A program made the position numbers and the translations under genes. The notes below the pieces were generated by a model. The model made no database searches and was not told the DNA's origin. It saw nothing but the letters and a program-made list of their open reading frames with translations. From Glaciecola nitratireducens FR1064 (lineage in GTDB: Bacteria; Pseudomonadota; Gammaproteobacteria; Enterobacterales; Alteromonadaceae): a stretch of 64,000 bases of DNA. The first letter of the stretch is position 1; each line of letters starts with the position of its first letter. This document shows, piece after piece, positions 1 through 9,751 of this stretch. The DNA lies in assembly GCF_000226565.1 (NCBI RefSeq), contig NC_016041.1, positions 1,550,001-1,614,000 of the forward strand. The letters are read 5' to 3'.

Positions 1-731
1 TCGATAATATTAACAGTGGCAGAGCCTGAAATTGCTCCTGCAGCACCTGACTGAATCGCATTGGCTACCTGTTCCGGCGTACTAATACCGAAGCCCAATA
101 ATGGCGGAGCAACTTTATACTGAGTTAACTTTGCAATGAGTTCAGCCGCTGGAATTTCTACTGCAGTTTCAGCACCCGTTACACCGGCTCTACCTAATAG
201 ATAGGTGTAGCCGTCAGATTTCTCCCCGATGGCTTCCAATGTTTCATTGCTTGCGTTAGGTGGCGCAATCAATATTTGCTGAATGTCATGCTGTTTTGCG
301 ATGGTGATAAAGCGGTCTGCCTCTCTCAGCGGTACATCTGCAATAAGGATTGAATCAACACCTGCTGCAGCAGCTCTCTCATAAAAGTTATCGATACCGT
401 TGGCTAATACTAAGTTACTGTATAGCAATAGGCCGATAGGAATCGTTGGATGTTGTTTGCGTATTTGAGTCAGTATCTCAAAGCAACTCTGTGGTCTTAT
501 GCCGCTGCCCAAGGCTCTAATACTGGCTTTTTGTATCGTTGGGCCATCGGCAATCGGGTCAGAGTAGGGGATACCTAGTTCCAATGCATCGGCACCGCTT
601 TTGACTAATTGGTCAATGATGGCTAGGGATGTTTCGTGGTCCGGGTCGCCAACCATGACGAACGGAACAAACGCGCCTTCATTTTTTGCTTTTAGGCTGG
701 CAAACATATCCGCATAACGTGTGGTGCTCAT
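1..731 (-). CDS. trpA: Tryptophan synthase alpha subunit (3' end cut off)
   Basis: TrpA cleaves indole-3-glycerol phosphate to indole and glyceraldehyde 3-phosphate and passes indole to TrpB. Translating the minus strand from the ATG at 731 gives [20 protein letters not shown], then the VMVGDPD and [15 protein letters not shown] motifs that carry the catalytic Glu and Asp, followed by the later barrel motifs GRAGVTG and LLGFGIS. About 243 codons are present and the C-terminus lies outside the window. Its ATG overlaps the trpB stop as ATGA, so translation is probably coupled. It is the last visible gene of the trp operon. Confidence 0.97.
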   Translation of the reverse strand, partial: MSTTRYADMFASLKAKNEGAFVPFVMVGDPDHETSLAIIDQLVKSGADALELGIPYSDPIADGPTIQKASIRALGSGIRPQSCFEILTQIRKQHPTIPIGLLLYSNLVLANGIDNFYERAAAAGVDSILIADVPLREADRFITIAKQHDIQQILIAPPNASNETLEAIGEKSDGYTYLLGRAGVTGAETAVEIPAAELIAKLTQYKVAPPLLGFGISTPEQVANAIQSGAAGAISGSATVNII

Positions 732-1909
732 AGATCGTCTCCTAAGATACTAATGACGTGCGCAAGATCTTTGTCTCCGCGTCCTGACAAATTGAGTACG
801 ATAATGGTTTCTTCAGTTGCTTCATCTGCCATATTAAGCGCGTGAGCAAGGGCATGAGCTGGTTCCAATGCAGGAATAATACCTTCTTTTTTAGCCAATA
901 ATTGAAATGCGTTTAATGCTTCAACATCAGTAATAGCGTGATATTCAGCGCGCCCCGTTTCAGCTAGAAACGCGTGTTGTGGACCTACCGCAGGGTAATC
1001 CAAACCAGCAGATACTGAATAAGACTCTTCAATCTGACCATCTTCGTCTTGCATAATATAAGTGTAAGCGCCGTGTAAAATACCTTTTGTACCGGTTACG
1101 ATAGTTGCGCCATGCTCTTTGGTATGAATGCCTTTACCTGCAGGCTCAACGCCGACTAAGCGAACAGACGGTTCATCAATGAAGTCAGCAAACATGCCTA
1201 TCGCATTGGAGCCACCGCCAACACAGGCGACAACGGCATCAGGTAAGCGACCTTCTTTTTCCATAATTTGTGCACGAGTTTCTTCACCAATCATGCGGTG
1301 ATATTCACGCACGATGGTAGGGAATGGATGTGGACCAGCAGCGGTGCCGAGTAAATAATGAGCCTTGTCGTAGTTTGCAGACCAGTCGCGCATCGCTTCG
1401 TTAACAGCATCCTTCAAGGTACCAGAACCAGAGTCAACAGGAATAACTTCAGCACCCATTAAGCGCATTCTGAATACATTGGGCGACTGTCTTTCAACGT
1501 CTTTCGCACCCATGTAGATACGTGCTTTTAATCCCAATAGAGCGCATGCTAAAGCAGTTGCTACGCCATGCTGGCCAGCGCCCGTTTCAGCAATAACCTC
1601 AGTTTTTCCCATGCGCTTTGTCAATAAGGCCTGACCTAATACTTGGTTGGTTTTATGTGCACCGCCGTGCAATAAATCTTCACGTTTTAAATACAGCTTT
1701 ACCAATGGGTTGGTCACGATGTTGCGGGTCAGTGTCATCGCAGTAGGACGACCTGCATAATCTTTCAATAAACCCATAAATTCTTTTTGAAAGCTTGGGT
1801 CATCTTTCGCATCTAAAAATGCCTGCTCTAATTGGTCGAGGGCAGGAATGAGCAATTCTGGGACGTACATACCGCCAAAATCACCAAATTTACTTTCCAA
1901 TTTATTCAT
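728..1909 (-). CDS. trpB: Tryptophan synthase beta subunit
   Basis: TrpB joins indole with L-serine to form L-tryptophan using pyridoxal phosphate. The 393-residue protein has normal family length. The HGGAHKTNQ motif places the PLP lysine at residue 86, and the VGGGSNAIG loop near residues 229-237 binds the cofactor phosphate. It lies 41 bp downstream of trpCF and overlaps trpA by 4 bp, so the two subunits of the alpha2-beta2 complex are made together. I see nothing unusual in it. Confidence 0.99.
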   Translation of the reverse strand: MNKLESKFGDFGGMYVPELLIPALDQLEQAFLDAKDDPSFQKEFMGLLKDYAGRPTAMTLTRNIVTNPLVKLYLKREDLLHGGAHKTNQVLGQALLTKRMGKTEVIAETGAGQHGVATALACALLGLKARIYMGAKDVERQSPNVFRMRLMGAEVIPVDSGSGTLKDAVNEAMRDWSANYDKAHYLLGTAAGPHPFPTIVREYHRMIGEETRAQIMEKEGRLPDAVVACVGGGSNAIGMFADFIDEPSVRLVGVEPAGKGIHTKEHGATIVTGTKGILHGAYTYIMQDEDGQIEESYSVSAGLDYPAVGPQHAFLAETGRAEYHAITDVEALNAFQLLAKKEGIIPALEPAHALAHALNMADEATEETIIVLNLSGRGDKDLAHVISILGDDL

Positions 1910-1950
1910 TTTAAAGCTCGCTTCTTTTAATTTTAACCAAACAGTTTGAC

Positions 1951-3369
1951 TTAGTATTCTCTCAATAGGCTAAATAAACTGTTTAGTTTGGATTCTGATT
2001 TTTCAGCAGGTGAGTCTTCAACACCTGAATTTACATCTAATATGGCAACATGGGTTTGCCTAGCCGCCTTGATATTACTTGGTGTTAGTCCGCCAGCTAA
2101 TATCAGCTTGTGTTTGTGAGGCACATCCTCTAACAATCGCCAATCAAACGCTGCGCCGGTTCCGCCCACTTGATCGCCAACTTTACAGTCGAGTAAGACT
2201 TTGTCGGCAATTTCGAGCTTTGCAGACAATGTGTCGCTAATAAAATCTGTGAGGTCTACCTGGTTTTGCAATACTGACTCGACCGCCCAAATTTCGCATG
2301 ACTCGGGTAGCATCGTACGCAATGTTTGCATATATTCTAATGATTCATTACCGTGCAGCTGCACGGCAGACAAGGTTAATTTGCGTGCGTAGTCAGCAAC
2401 CATTTCTATCGGATTATCTAAAAACACGCCAACACGTCTTTTACAATCGCCAAGGTTTGCTATTTCCAATGCGCGCTCAATAGAAACGTATCGAGGTGAC
2501 TTAGTGGCAAAAATCAAACCGATATAGCTGGCAGGTGTCGCCATTACTTTGCGCGCGTTCTCGACTGAATTAATGCCACAAATTTTAACCTCACCGAATA
2601 TGAGTTTTTCAACGGCGTTGACTAAATTTGTTTCTGCCATTAAAGCGCTACCCACTAAAAACCCATCTACGAGTGGACTCAAACGCTGCACCTCTGAATG
2701 CTGATAAATACCCGATTCAGATAAAATAACACCGTCAAAACCATTTTTGGTTATTAATGGCACTAAACGCTCGGTTGTCGCCAGGTCGGTGCTCAAATCA
2801 CGTAAATTACGATTATTGATACCTATAATATTGGCATTCAGGGCTAAGGCTCTGTGCACTTCTTCTTCGTTGCTCACTTCCGTAAGCACATTCATGCCTA
2901 GCTTGTGAGTGAGTGCGCTAAGGGTTTTAAATTCCTCGTCGTTTAACACTGACAACATTAACAATACTGCATCAGCGTTATGGTAGCGAGCAAGGTAGAC
3001 TTGATATTCATCGACAAAGAAATCTTTATTTATGACAGGTTGCGCCACTCTTGATGTGATGTAGTCTAGATATTCAAATTTACCTTGAAAATATTTTTCG
3101 TCAGTTAATACCGAAAAGCAAGATGCATGCGGTGCATAGGCTGCAATAATTTCGTCTAAGTCAAAGTTCTCTCTAATCAGTCCCTTTGATGGAGACGCTT
3201 TTTTGCACTCAAGAATAAAGCTCGCGTTAGGCGCAGCTAATGCGGCGAAAAAGTCCTTCTCACAAAGCGATAATGTGTCGATAAATTCGCTCAAGGGGAA
3301 ATCAATTTTTCGTTGTGCGATCTCTATCTTTTTGTCATCAACAATTTTTTCTAATACGTTTTTAGCCAC
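1951..3369 (-). CDS. trpCF: Fused indole-3-glycerol phosphate synthase / phosphoribosylanthranilate isomerase
   Basis: This bifunctional enzyme of 472 residues does the isomerase and synthase steps between TrpD and TrpA. The N-terminal half (about 1-255) is IGPS, with [16 protein letters not shown] and LSESGI motifs. The C-terminal half starts near residue 258 with VKICGI, carries the PRAI Cys, and continues to LAGGLTPSN and DVNSGVE. The fusion is usual in enteric bacteria, vibrios and relatives, whereas pseudomonads keep trpF separate. The gene sits between trpD and trpB in the trp operon. ATG at 3369 is the natural start because the protein then begins directly with the IGPS N-terminus. Confidence 0.98.
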   Translation of the reverse strand: MAKNVLEKIVDDKKIEIAQRKIDFPLSEFIDTLSLCEKDFFAALAAPNASFILECKKASPSKGLIRENFDLDEIIAAYAPHASCFSVLTDEKYFQGKFEYLDYITSRVAQPVINKDFFVDEYQVYLARYHNADAVLLMLSVLNDEEFKTLSALTHKLGMNVLTEVSNEEEVHRALALNANIIGINNRNLRDLSTDLATTERLVPLITKNGFDGVILSESGIYQHSEVQRLSPLVDGFLVGSALMAETNLVNAVEKLIFGEVKICGINSVENARKVMATPASYIGLIFATKSPRYVSIERALEIANLGDCKRRVGVFLDNPIEMVADYARKLTLSAVQLHGNESLEYMQTLRTMLPESCEIWAVESVLQNQVDLTDFISDTLSAKLEIADKVLLDCKVGDQVGGTGAAFDWRLLEDVPHKHKLILAGGLTPSNIKAARQTHVAILDVNSGVEDSPAEKSESKLNSLFSLLREY

Positions 3370-3433
3370 AATACTCTCTTACGTCTTCCAGTTGATAGGA
3401 TTAACATTTATAACTTCTGCTTACACTGACAGA

Positions 3434-4492
3434 TCACATCTGGCTTAACTTTGCAGCTGTTTCAATTGTCTGCATAGGTTTACCGGCTTCTATTGAGGCC
3501 ATCGCCATGTCGCAAGCCTCTTTAAAGGTATTAGCCATAGCATTTAATTTAATCAATGCCGCTGCATTCATGGCGATAGCTGCGGTATGAGCAGGTGTGC
3601 CTTGGCCATTGAAGACATCTGCGATCAGCGCTCTGTTTTGTTCAGGCTCACCGCCTTCGATAGCATTCAATGAATAATTGCTCAAACCAAAATCAGCGGG
3701 GGTAACTTCACTTTTCGTGATCGCTCCGTTATTGACTTCGACAATTTGGCTGTTGCCATGCAGCGCGAGTTCGTCCAAACCGCTGCCATGAACTACGAAC
3801 GCTTTTTTATGCCCTAACGCAACCAATGTTTGTGCATAGGTGTCCAGCAGGCTCGGTGTATAGACACCCAGCAGGCTGTGCGTCGGTCTGGCTGGATTAG
3901 CCAAGGGGCCTAAAATATTGAATAAAGTTCTGGTTTTTAATGCTAAGCGAACTGGCATCGCATACTTCACACCAGAGTGATACGCAGGTGCCGCTAAAAA
4001 GCACAAGTTTGCTTCATCAAGACATTTGCGTGCAGTGTCAGGACTCATATCTAAAGCTAGACCAAAGGCTGCAAAGAGGTCGGATGAGCCTGATTTACTG
4101 GAGACACTGCGGTTGCCGTGTTTCGCCACTTTTACGCCACAGCTTGCAGCAACAACCGCAGCTGCGCTTGATACATTAATGGTATTATGGCCATCACCGC
4201 CAGTGCCAACAATATCGCTAAAGTTGTATTCTGGGCGTGGGAAGGGTTTTGCATTGCTCACCATCGCTGATGCGGCACCCGCTATCTCTTCAATGCTTTC
4301 GGTTTTGATCTTCAATGCAATCAATAGGGCAGATAGCTCAACTTCACTCACCTCTCCGCGCATCACACGGTTAAAGACAGCTTCTGCTTCCACAAAACTT
4401 AATGATTGCTGGGCATAGAGTTTTTCTAATGCGTTGAGCGTGTCCTGCGGCCCAAAGACCGTTTCACGAGATTTTGTATTCACTGCTTTCAT
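3434..4492 (-). CDS. trpD: Anthranilate phosphoribosyltransferase
   Basis: TrpD transfers phosphoribose from PRPP to anthranilate. The 352-residue protein has the [19 protein letters not shown] and magnesium site near residues 95-109, [13 protein letters not shown], and the later GPLANPARP anthranilate-site motif. The N-terminus starts about 15 residues before the usual helical domain. It is separate from trpG, with a 105-bp gap in which I see no gene, whereas E. coli has a trpGD fusion. Confidence 0.98.
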   Translation of the reverse strand: MKAVNTKSRETVFGPQDTLNALEKLYAQQSLSFVEAEAVFNRVMRGEVSEVELSALLIALKIKTESIEEIAGAASAMVSNAKPFPRPEYNFSDIVGTGGDGHNTINVSSAAAVVAASCGVKVAKHGNRSVSSKSGSSDLFAAFGLALDMSPDTARKCLDEANLCFLAAPAYHSGVKYAMPVRLALKTRTLFNILGPLANPARPTHSLLGVYTPSLLDTYAQTLVALGHKKAFVVHGSGLDELALHGNSQIVEVNNGAITKSEVTPADFGLSNYSLNAIEGGEPEQNRALIADVFNGQGTPAHTAAIAMNAAALIKLNAMANTFKEACDMAMASIEAGKPMQTIETAAKLSQM

Positions 4493-4597
4493 TTCTGTTT
4501 TAACCTATCTGTCCGATACCACTGAGTGGCCCGATACTATTTTTGTAAGCTAACGTTTTCGCTTCTTCAAACGCTGCTGATAAATCACTATGATGAA

Positions 4598-5221
4598 TCA
4601 CTGCTTTGGAGATGTACCTGCTAAAAATGCAATGCTTTGCATTAGCAATACACTACCGTCGCAGGTCAAGATCGATTCAGGGTGAAACTGAAAGCCCAAC
4701 ATTCTATCATTCGGATGTAAAACTGCCATAACCAAACCATCTATGTTAGCTATAATCTGTAAACCCTCAGGCATTTGGGTAGCAACCAACGAGTGATAGC
4801 GAGCAATCGATAGGGGGTTGCTTAAACCTTTAAAAATAGATCGTGTTTCTGCGCTCTCACAATAGCTCATTTGTGATGCTTTACCATGCATTACCGCAGG
4901 TGCCCTTGCTACAACACCACCGTAAGCCTCTACTATCGCCTGATGGCCCAAGCATATGCCTAGCACTGGATACTTACCGCGTACTTTTTGCAAGAGTTCA
5001 GGCATGCAGCCTGCGTCAGCTGGTGCGCCTGGTCCAGGTGAAAGCATTAATAAGGTCGGGCCAACTTTTTCATACTCTGCCAGTTTATCGAGAACCGTTT
5101 GTGGCGCTACCGTATTACGATAAATCGTCATCTCGATGCCTAAGCTTCTAATTTCATCAACGAGGTTGTAGGTAAATGAATCGATATTGTCAATCAGCAC
5201 TAAATTAATGTTGTTGCTCAT
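4598..5221 (-). CDS. trpG: Anthranilate synthase component II (glutamine amidotransferase)
   Basis: TrpG hydrolyses glutamine and delivers ammonia to TrpE. The 207-residue class I amidotransferase shows the LSPGPGAP oxyanion loop, the nucleophile in LGICLGHQAI, and the FQFHPES His-Glu pair. The ATG overlaps the trpE stop as ATGA (5218-5221), as expected for two subunits made in equal amounts. A PabA role is a formal alternative because amidotransferases can be shared, but the operon position favours TrpG. Confidence 0.98.
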   Translation of the reverse strand: MSNNINLVLIDNIDSFTYNLVDEIRSLGIEMTIYRNTVAPQTVLDKLAEYEKVGPTLLMLSPGPGAPADAGCMPELLQKVRGKYPVLGICLGHQAIVEAYGGVVARAPAVMHGKASQMSYCESAETRSIFKGLSNPLSIARYHSLVATQMPEGLQIIANIDGLVMAVLHPNDRMLGFQFHPESILTCDGSVLLMQSIAFLAGTSPKQ

Positions 5222-6861
5222 GCCGATTCTCCTCCTTGTTTCTCATCGCCAACACTTTCATCATCAATCTGCTTTATTGAATCAGGTTTAGGGGCGTGCG
5301 CCGCAATAATTGCGGATATAACAGCTTGTGCTTTTGCTCGAGTCTCGTCTGCTTCAGCTTGTGGTATCGAATCGTTTACAACGCCAGCACCAGCTTGAAT
5401 GTAGGCTGTTTTTAGTCTGACGAAAGCGGATCGGATCACAATGCAAGTGTCCATGTCGCCGTTGCCGTTAATATAACCTACCGCGCCGCCATAGCTGCCG
5501 CGCTTCTGTTTCTCGACATTTCTGATTAATGAGGCTGCACTCACTTTCGGAGCACCGACTAAAGTACCCATATTCATGCAGGCTTGGTAGGCGTGAAGTG
5601 CATCTAAATCCTCTCGTAACTCGCCGACAACGCGAGAAACTAAATGCATGACATGCGAATACCTGTCCACTTTTAAGAGATCTTTCACGTGTCTGGTGCC
5701 AGCCTTACTGACTTTTGCAACGTCATTACGGGCCAAATCAACCAGCATAATATGTTCTGATTTTTCTTTTTCATCTTGGCGCAAGTTTAGCTCTAATCGA
5801 CTATCCAAATCATAGTCGATAGAACCATTCGGGCGTTTGCCGCGAGGGCGAGTCCCTGCAATTGGATAAACTTCTACCACATTGCTGCCTTTATCATATT
5901 TCAAAGCCGATTCCGGGGATGCGCCAAACATGGTGAAATCTTGATCATTCAAATAAAACATATAAGGAGAAGGATTCTGGACCTTTAATTGTTGATAAGC
6001 TGCTAATGGAGAAGGGCACGGCAAACTGAAGGAACGAGAGGGAACAACTTGAAAAATATCACCGTCTAATATGTGTTCTTTTAATGCAACAACGTCTGCG
6101 CAGTATTCCTCATCAGATTTGTCTACCTTTAATTTTATATCAGTAACTGTTTCAGCTGCCGTTATTTCTGAAGGAAGAGAAGCCAGCTCATGCTTTATCT
6201 GCTCTATCCGTTGATGAATACTAAAGTAATGTTGTGCAACATGAGGGCCGCTAAACACCGACCCGATTATTTGTGTATGTGCGTTTTGATGATCAATCAG
6301 TAATAGGGTTTCAGCCAGATAAAAAACATACTCGGGGCAGTTGTTGTCACCAAAGATTGCCTCGGGAAGCTTTTCAAATGTACCAAGAAGGTCATAGGAA
6401 AATACACCGCCCAAAAAGACTGCATTAGGGTGGTCACGTAAGGTTTGAATATGCTCAGTTAAGGCGCGTAATACATCAAATACGCTAGCTTGCTTTAAAC
6501 GAGAGTCTTCATCTAAGTTTTGATCAACCGGAGGGAACTCAAAGCGAATACTGTCTTCGGACACTTCTTGTGCTGAATGATACGGCTTTAACTTTGCAAC
6601 TAAAAGCGGCAGCACCGATAGGCCATTTGCCGTAAGAGCAGTAACGGTGACGCTCTGATCATTGCATTCTATACGAATAGCCGCGTCAATTAACAACAAA
6701 CTCTTTAAGTTCGCTTTGCTATCAATTTCAGCAGATTCCAGCAATAAACTGTTTTCTTTACCAAGTGCCTGATAAGCCAATAATGGGTCACTAACGTAAG
6801 GTCCGTCAACGATGATACTTTCAACTTGGCCGGGTAGTTGTCCTAATTCTGCTAAACTCAT
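5218..6861 (-). CDS. trpE: Anthranilate synthase component I
   Basis: TrpE converts chorismate and ammonia to anthranilate, the committed step of tryptophan synthesis. The 547-residue protein has the N-terminal feedback region with LLLESAEI, which contains the LLES tryptophan-binding motif. The C-terminal chorismate-binding domain shows VYPIAGTRPRGKR, LVDLARNDV and DETRAKAQAV. It is about 25 residues longer than the E. coli protein at the C-terminus, with an acidic tail. It is the first structural gene after the leader and attenuator. Confidence 0.98.
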   Translation of the reverse strand: MSLAELGQLPGQVESIIVDGPYVSDPLLAYQALGKENSLLLESAEIDSKANLKSLLLIDAAIRIECNDQSVTVTALTANGLSVLPLLVAKLKPYHSAQEVSEDSIRFEFPPVDQNLDEDSRLKQASVFDVLRALTEHIQTLRDHPNAVFLGGVFSYDLLGTFEKLPEAIFGDNNCPEYVFYLAETLLLIDHQNAHTQIIGSVFSGPHVAQHYFSIHQRIEQIKHELASLPSEITAAETVTDIKLKVDKSDEEYCADVVALKEHILDGDIFQVVPSRSFSLPCPSPLAAYQQLKVQNPSPYMFYLNDQDFTMFGASPESALKYDKGSNVVEVYPIAGTRPRGKRPNGSIDYDLDSRLELNLRQDEKEKSEHIMLVDLARNDVAKVSKAGTRHVKDLLKVDRYSHVMHLVSRVVGELREDLDALHAYQACMNMGTLVGAPKVSAASLIRNVEKQKRGSYGGAVGYINGNGDMDTCIVIRSAFVRLKTAYIQAGAGVVNDSIPQAEADETRAKAQAVISAIIAAHAPKPDSIKQIDDESVGDEKQGGESA

Positions 6862-6984
6862 TTTTACTCTCGTTCTTATTTATTCTATTTCTACGACTAT
6901 TTGAAACCGCTGAACTGGCTTCTATGCATTGTCTCACTTTTACTTGCTTGATTTTTGTTATTTATTTTCGGGTAAAAATGAATC

Positions 6985-7011
6985 AAAAAAAAAGCCCGTC
7001 AAACGGGCTTT
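6985..7011 (-). terminator. trp attenuator (intrinsic terminator)
   Basis: On the minus strand AAAGCCCGT pairs with ACGGGCTTT around a short loop and is followed by a run of about nine T residues. It lies between the Trp-rich leader peptide and trpE, which is the position of a transcription attenuator. Its poly-U tract points toward trpE, so it would stop leader transcripts when charged tRNA-Trp is plentiful. Confidence 0.93.
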
Positions 7012-7043
7012 AATATTGCGAAACGAACACGTTTACACAGCCC

Positions 7044-7151
7044 CTAGTTGAGGTTGTGCCACCACCAAACATTAACCTGAGCACGACTGCTCGTTTTTGC
7101 ACACGATGCTGCAAAAAAGGTTGTTTTAAATTGTGTTTGAATTTTTTTCAA
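7044..7151 (-). CDS. trpL: trp operon leader peptide
   Basis: A 35-residue reading frame on the minus strand ends in VNVWWWHNLN and a TAG stop, so three consecutive Trp codons sit seven codons or fewer from the stop. This is the hallmark of a tryptophan attenuation leader. No ATG is in frame. The best start is TTG at 7151, with AAGAGAA placed about 5-10 bases before it. The attenuator hairpin begins 33 bp downstream. The Trp codons are direct sequence evidence, and the role follows from the known E. coli and Vibrio systems. Confidence 0.85.
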   Translation of the reverse strand: MKKIQTQFKTTFFAASCAKTSSRAQVNVWWWHNLN

Positions 7152-7183
7152 CGTGTTCTCTTAATTTGTGTTTTGGCGTCTTG

Positions 7184-7207
7184 TATTTAAGCTAATTCGT
7201 ATTTATA
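7184..7207 (-). promoter_or_regulatory. Candidate trp promoter -10 and TrpR-like operator
   Basis: On the minus strand TATAAAT (7201-7207) is a good -10 element about 50 bp before the leader start. It is followed by CGAATTAGCTTAAATAC, which loosely resembles the CGAACTAG half of the E. coli TrpR operator. No good -35 is seen at the right spacing, although a perfect TTGACA lies further upstream at 7257-7262. TrpR control is an inference. Confidence 0.35.
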
Positions 7208-7220
7208 CGTTTTGCTTTCA

Positions 7221-7228
7221 TGTATACT
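7221..7228 (+). promoter_or_regulatory. Candidate extended -10 for the rnm-yciO-scpAB run
   Basis: TGTATACT matches an extended -10 element (TG-N-TATACT style) about 77 bp upstream of the rnm start. The -35 region is weak. It lies back to back with the candidate trp promoter, so the two divergent units share about 50 bp of control DNA. Confidence 0.4.
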
Positions 7229-7304
7229 GCATAGGAGAAAACAAATCGGTCTTTATGTCAAGCCTAATGACTGCTTTAGTTGCAAATTTTAAGAAGAAAA
7301 TGTT

Positions 7305-8162
7305 TTGAAAATAGATTTACATTGTCACTCAACGTGTTCAGACGGTGCGCTTACGCCCGTAGAATTGGTACAACGCGCACAACAAATGCAGGTTGATGTA
7401 CTTGCTATTACCGATCACGATACCGTTGCCGGCATTGGCATCGCGTCTGAATACGCAAAAAATAGTAATATGAAATTAAGCATTATTGCGGGTATTGAGC
7501 TGTCGACGTCTTGGCACGGGTTCGATATTCACATCGTTGGACTGCGGGTGAATAAAGATGATCCCGTTTTTCTGCAACGTTTAGAGGGCCAACTTGCTGA
7601 ACGTGATAAACGTGCTGAACGAATTTGTCAGAAATTGGCTAAATGTGGGCACGAAGGTATTTATGATCTAGCGCTAGAAATTGCAGATGGCGCTCAGATT
7701 TCACGGAATCATATTGCGAGAGCGCTAGTGCAAAAATCAATTTGTACGCATGCTCAGCAAGCATTCAGTACGTATTTAGGTAAGAATAAAAGAGCGCACG
7801 TCACACCTAAGTGGATTAGTATTCAGGAAGCCATTGAATGGATACATGACGCGGGCGGACAAGCGGTATTAGCTCATCCAGGTCACTATGATATGACGAC
7901 AAAATGGCTGCGCAGACTAGTGTCTGAGTTTGCTGAGTTAGGGGGGGATGCAATGGAGATAACACACCCCAACATGGCAGCAGATAAGAAAAAATTATTA
8001 CAAGAAATTATGTCTGACAATGCCTTGCTTGCATCGGTAGGGTCTGATTTTCATTTTCCAAGTCGTTTTACCGAGTTAGGCCGTCGTTTAGACATCCCGC
8101 TTTCATGCACTCCGGTTTGGCATAATTGGAATTTAGCGACATCCAAAGAGGTAGTTCAATGA
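7305..8162 (+). CDS. rnm: PHP-domain 5'-3' exoribonuclease RNase AM (YciV)
   Basis: The 285-residue protein is a PHP-domain phosphoesterase of the YciV family, shown in E. coli to be RNase AM, which trims the 5' ends of the ribosomal RNAs. Metal-binding motifs are DLHCHSTCSDG at the N-terminus, ITDHDT near residue 40, GIELSTSW, AHPGHYD, and GSDFHFP near the C-terminus. The only usable start is TTG at 7305, because a TAA lies five codons upstream in frame and the ATG at 7300 is in another frame; AAGAAGAAA provides a ribosome site. It is divergent from trpL as in E. coli. Its stop overlaps yciO as ATGA. Confidence 0.93.
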   Translation: MKIDLHCHSTCSDGALTPVELVQRAQQMQVDVLAITDHDTVAGIGIASEYAKNSNMKLSIIAGIELSTSWHGFDIHIVGLRVNKDDPVFLQRLEGQLAERDKRAERICQKLAKCGHEGIYDLALEIADGAQISRNHIARALVQKSICTHAQQAFSTYLGKNKRAHVTPKWISIQEAIEWIHDAGGQAVLAHPGHYDMTTKWLRRLVSEFAELGGDAMEITHPNMAADKKKLLQEIMSDNALLASVGSDFHFPSRFTELGRRLDIPLSCTPVWHNWNLATSKEVVQ

Positions 8163-8779
8163 GTCAGTTTTTTTATGTTCATCCAGATAATCCGCAAGTT
8201 AGATTAATAAAACAGGCTTGTGAAATTATAAAAGCAGGCGAGGTGATTGTTTATCCGACAGATTCTGGCTATGCCATTGGCTGTCAGATGGAAAACAAAA
8301 AAGCACTTGAGCAAATTTGTCGCATCAGAGACATAGGCAAAGATCATAATTTTACGCTTATGTGCCGGGACATGTCTGAACTCTCTGTCTATGCAAGGGT
8401 CGATAACGCGGCATTTAGACAAATTAAGAACAACACCCCTGGGCCCTATACTTTTGTTCTCAAAGCAACAAAAGAAGTGCCAAAACGCCTGCAAAATCCA
8501 AAGCGTAAAACCATCGGCATCCGTGTACCCAACAATCCTATTGCGCTAGCTCTGCTCGAAGAACTAGGTGAGCCGCTGATGTCAACGACCTTGATATTGC
8601 CAAATGCTTCAATGGCTGAAACTGATCCAGAAGAAATTAGAGACAAACTTGAAAAGTTGGTTGGCTTAATTATCCATGGCGGCTACTTAGGCGAGGAACC
8701 CACGACAGTCATCGACATGTCTGAGGGTGGAACTGATGTCATTCGCGTTGGAAACGGCGACCCTTCGCCTTTTGAATGA
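8159..8779 (+). CDS. yciO: YciO, Sua5/YrdC/YwlC family protein
   Basis: YciO is a paralogue of the TsaC/Sua5 threonylcarbamoyl-AMP synthases. With the ATG at 8159 the protein has 206 residues, the same as E. coli YciO. The YPTDSGYAIGC motif near residue 35 and the KHNFTLMCRD-like segment match the nucleotide-binding fold. An in-frame start 33 bp earlier inside rnm is less likely, because the ATGA overlap with rnm gives a conventional coupled start. A role in tRNA threonylcarbamoylation has been debated for YciO, so function is assigned by family only. Confidence 0.93.
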   Translation: MSQFFYVHPDNPQVRLIKQACEIIKAGEVIVYPTDSGYAIGCQMENKKALEQICRIRDIGKDHNFTLMCRDMSELSVYARVDNAAFRQIKNNTPGPYTFVLKATKEVPKRLQNPKRKTIGIRVPNNPIALALLEELGEPLMSTTLILPNASMAETDPEEIRDKLEKLVGLIIHGGYLGEEPTTVIDMSEGGTDVIRVGNGDPSPFE

Positions 8780-9636
8780 GTCAAAACGATACGCAGCCTA
8801 GCAATAAAGTCGCCGCAGATGTTGCTCAAATAAAAGAGCAGCAACCCCTCGCGTTGGCTTTTGTTAATGGCGAAGCGTTTGTTGACAAACCAGAGGACCT
8901 CTACATTCCTCCCGATGCACTTGAAGTGATACTGGAGAGATTTGAAGGTCCCCTCGATTTATTGTTGTATCTGATACGTCGTCAAAAGTTCGATATTGTT
9001 GAATTGCCGGTATTGCAAATTACGAAGCAATATATGGAATATGTTGAGGTAATGACGGAAGTAAAGCTCGAGCTGGCTGGCGAATACCTGCTTATGGCGG
9101 CTATGTTAGCTGAAATTAAGTCGCGCTTATTGCTGCCGAAGCGTGACGATGCGCCTGAAGACGAAGACGACCCTCGTGCAGAGCTGATCCGTCGTTTGAA
9201 AGAATATGAGCAAATCAAAAAAGCTGCAGAACAACTGGATGCGGCTCCAAGAATGGAGCGAGACAATTTTAAAGCGACAGCGCAAACTAGCGATAACGTC
9301 CAGGCTATCAAACATCTTCCCCAGGTTACTATGCAAGAAATCGCCTACGCGTTTCATTTAGTCTTGCAGCGAGCCCAAGCGTTTGAGCACCATCATATTG
9401 AAAAAGAAGCACTGTCTACCCGTGAGCGAATGTCCTATATATTGCAAAAGCTCAACCATGAGACCTACACAGAACTGTCCAGTCTGGTTTCCTTGTCTGA
9501 GGGTAAAGCGGGAGTAGTCGTTACCTTTATTGCCATTTTGGAGCTGGTCAAGAGTGGGTTGATTCTGTGCTCTCAAGAGGGTGCATTTACCCATATTCAC
9601 GTTAAGTTAGGTGAAATCGAGTATGCAGAAGTGTAA
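8776..9636 (+). CDS. scpA: Segregation and condensation protein A
   Basis: ScpA is the kleisin subunit that bridges SMC-type ATPases together with ScpB. The 286-residue protein has the family core LERFEGPLDLLLYLIRRQKFDI starting near residue 52 (split here as LERFEGPLDLLLYL and IRRQKFDI). It then has EYLLMAAMLAEIKSRLLLP and a winged-helix C-terminus with LVSLSEGKAGVVVTFIAILEL. A 50-residue unstructured N-terminal extension precedes the core. It overlaps yciO by 4 bp. No smc gene lies in the window. Confidence 0.96.
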   Translation: MSQNDTQPSNKVAADVAQIKEQQPLALAFVNGEAFVDKPEDLYIPPDALEVILERFEGPLDLLLYLIRRQKFDIVELPVLQITKQYMEYVEVMTEVKLELAGEYLLMAAMLAEIKSRLLLPKRDDAPEDEDDPRAELIRRLKEYEQIKKAAEQLDAAPRMERDNFKATAQTSDNVQAIKHLPQVTMQEIAYAFHLVLQRAQAFEHHHIEKEALSTRERMSYILQKLNHETYTELSSLVSLSEGKAGVVVTFIAILELVKSGLILCSQEGAFTHIHVKLGEIEYAEV

Positions 9637-9751
9637 ACTTCGAGAAATCTAAACGTTGGCGCCTGCAATACTATGGCACGATATTCATCAAATTGAGACA
9701 GTGCACTCAATTAACGCAGTCGTTCAAGCTAAAATAGGGTAAAATACGCGA

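Noticed and set aside
7257-7262. Perfect TTGACA as the -35 of the trp promoter
   Set aside because: No -10 element lies 16-18 bp downstream on the minus strand; the best -10 is about 50 bp away.
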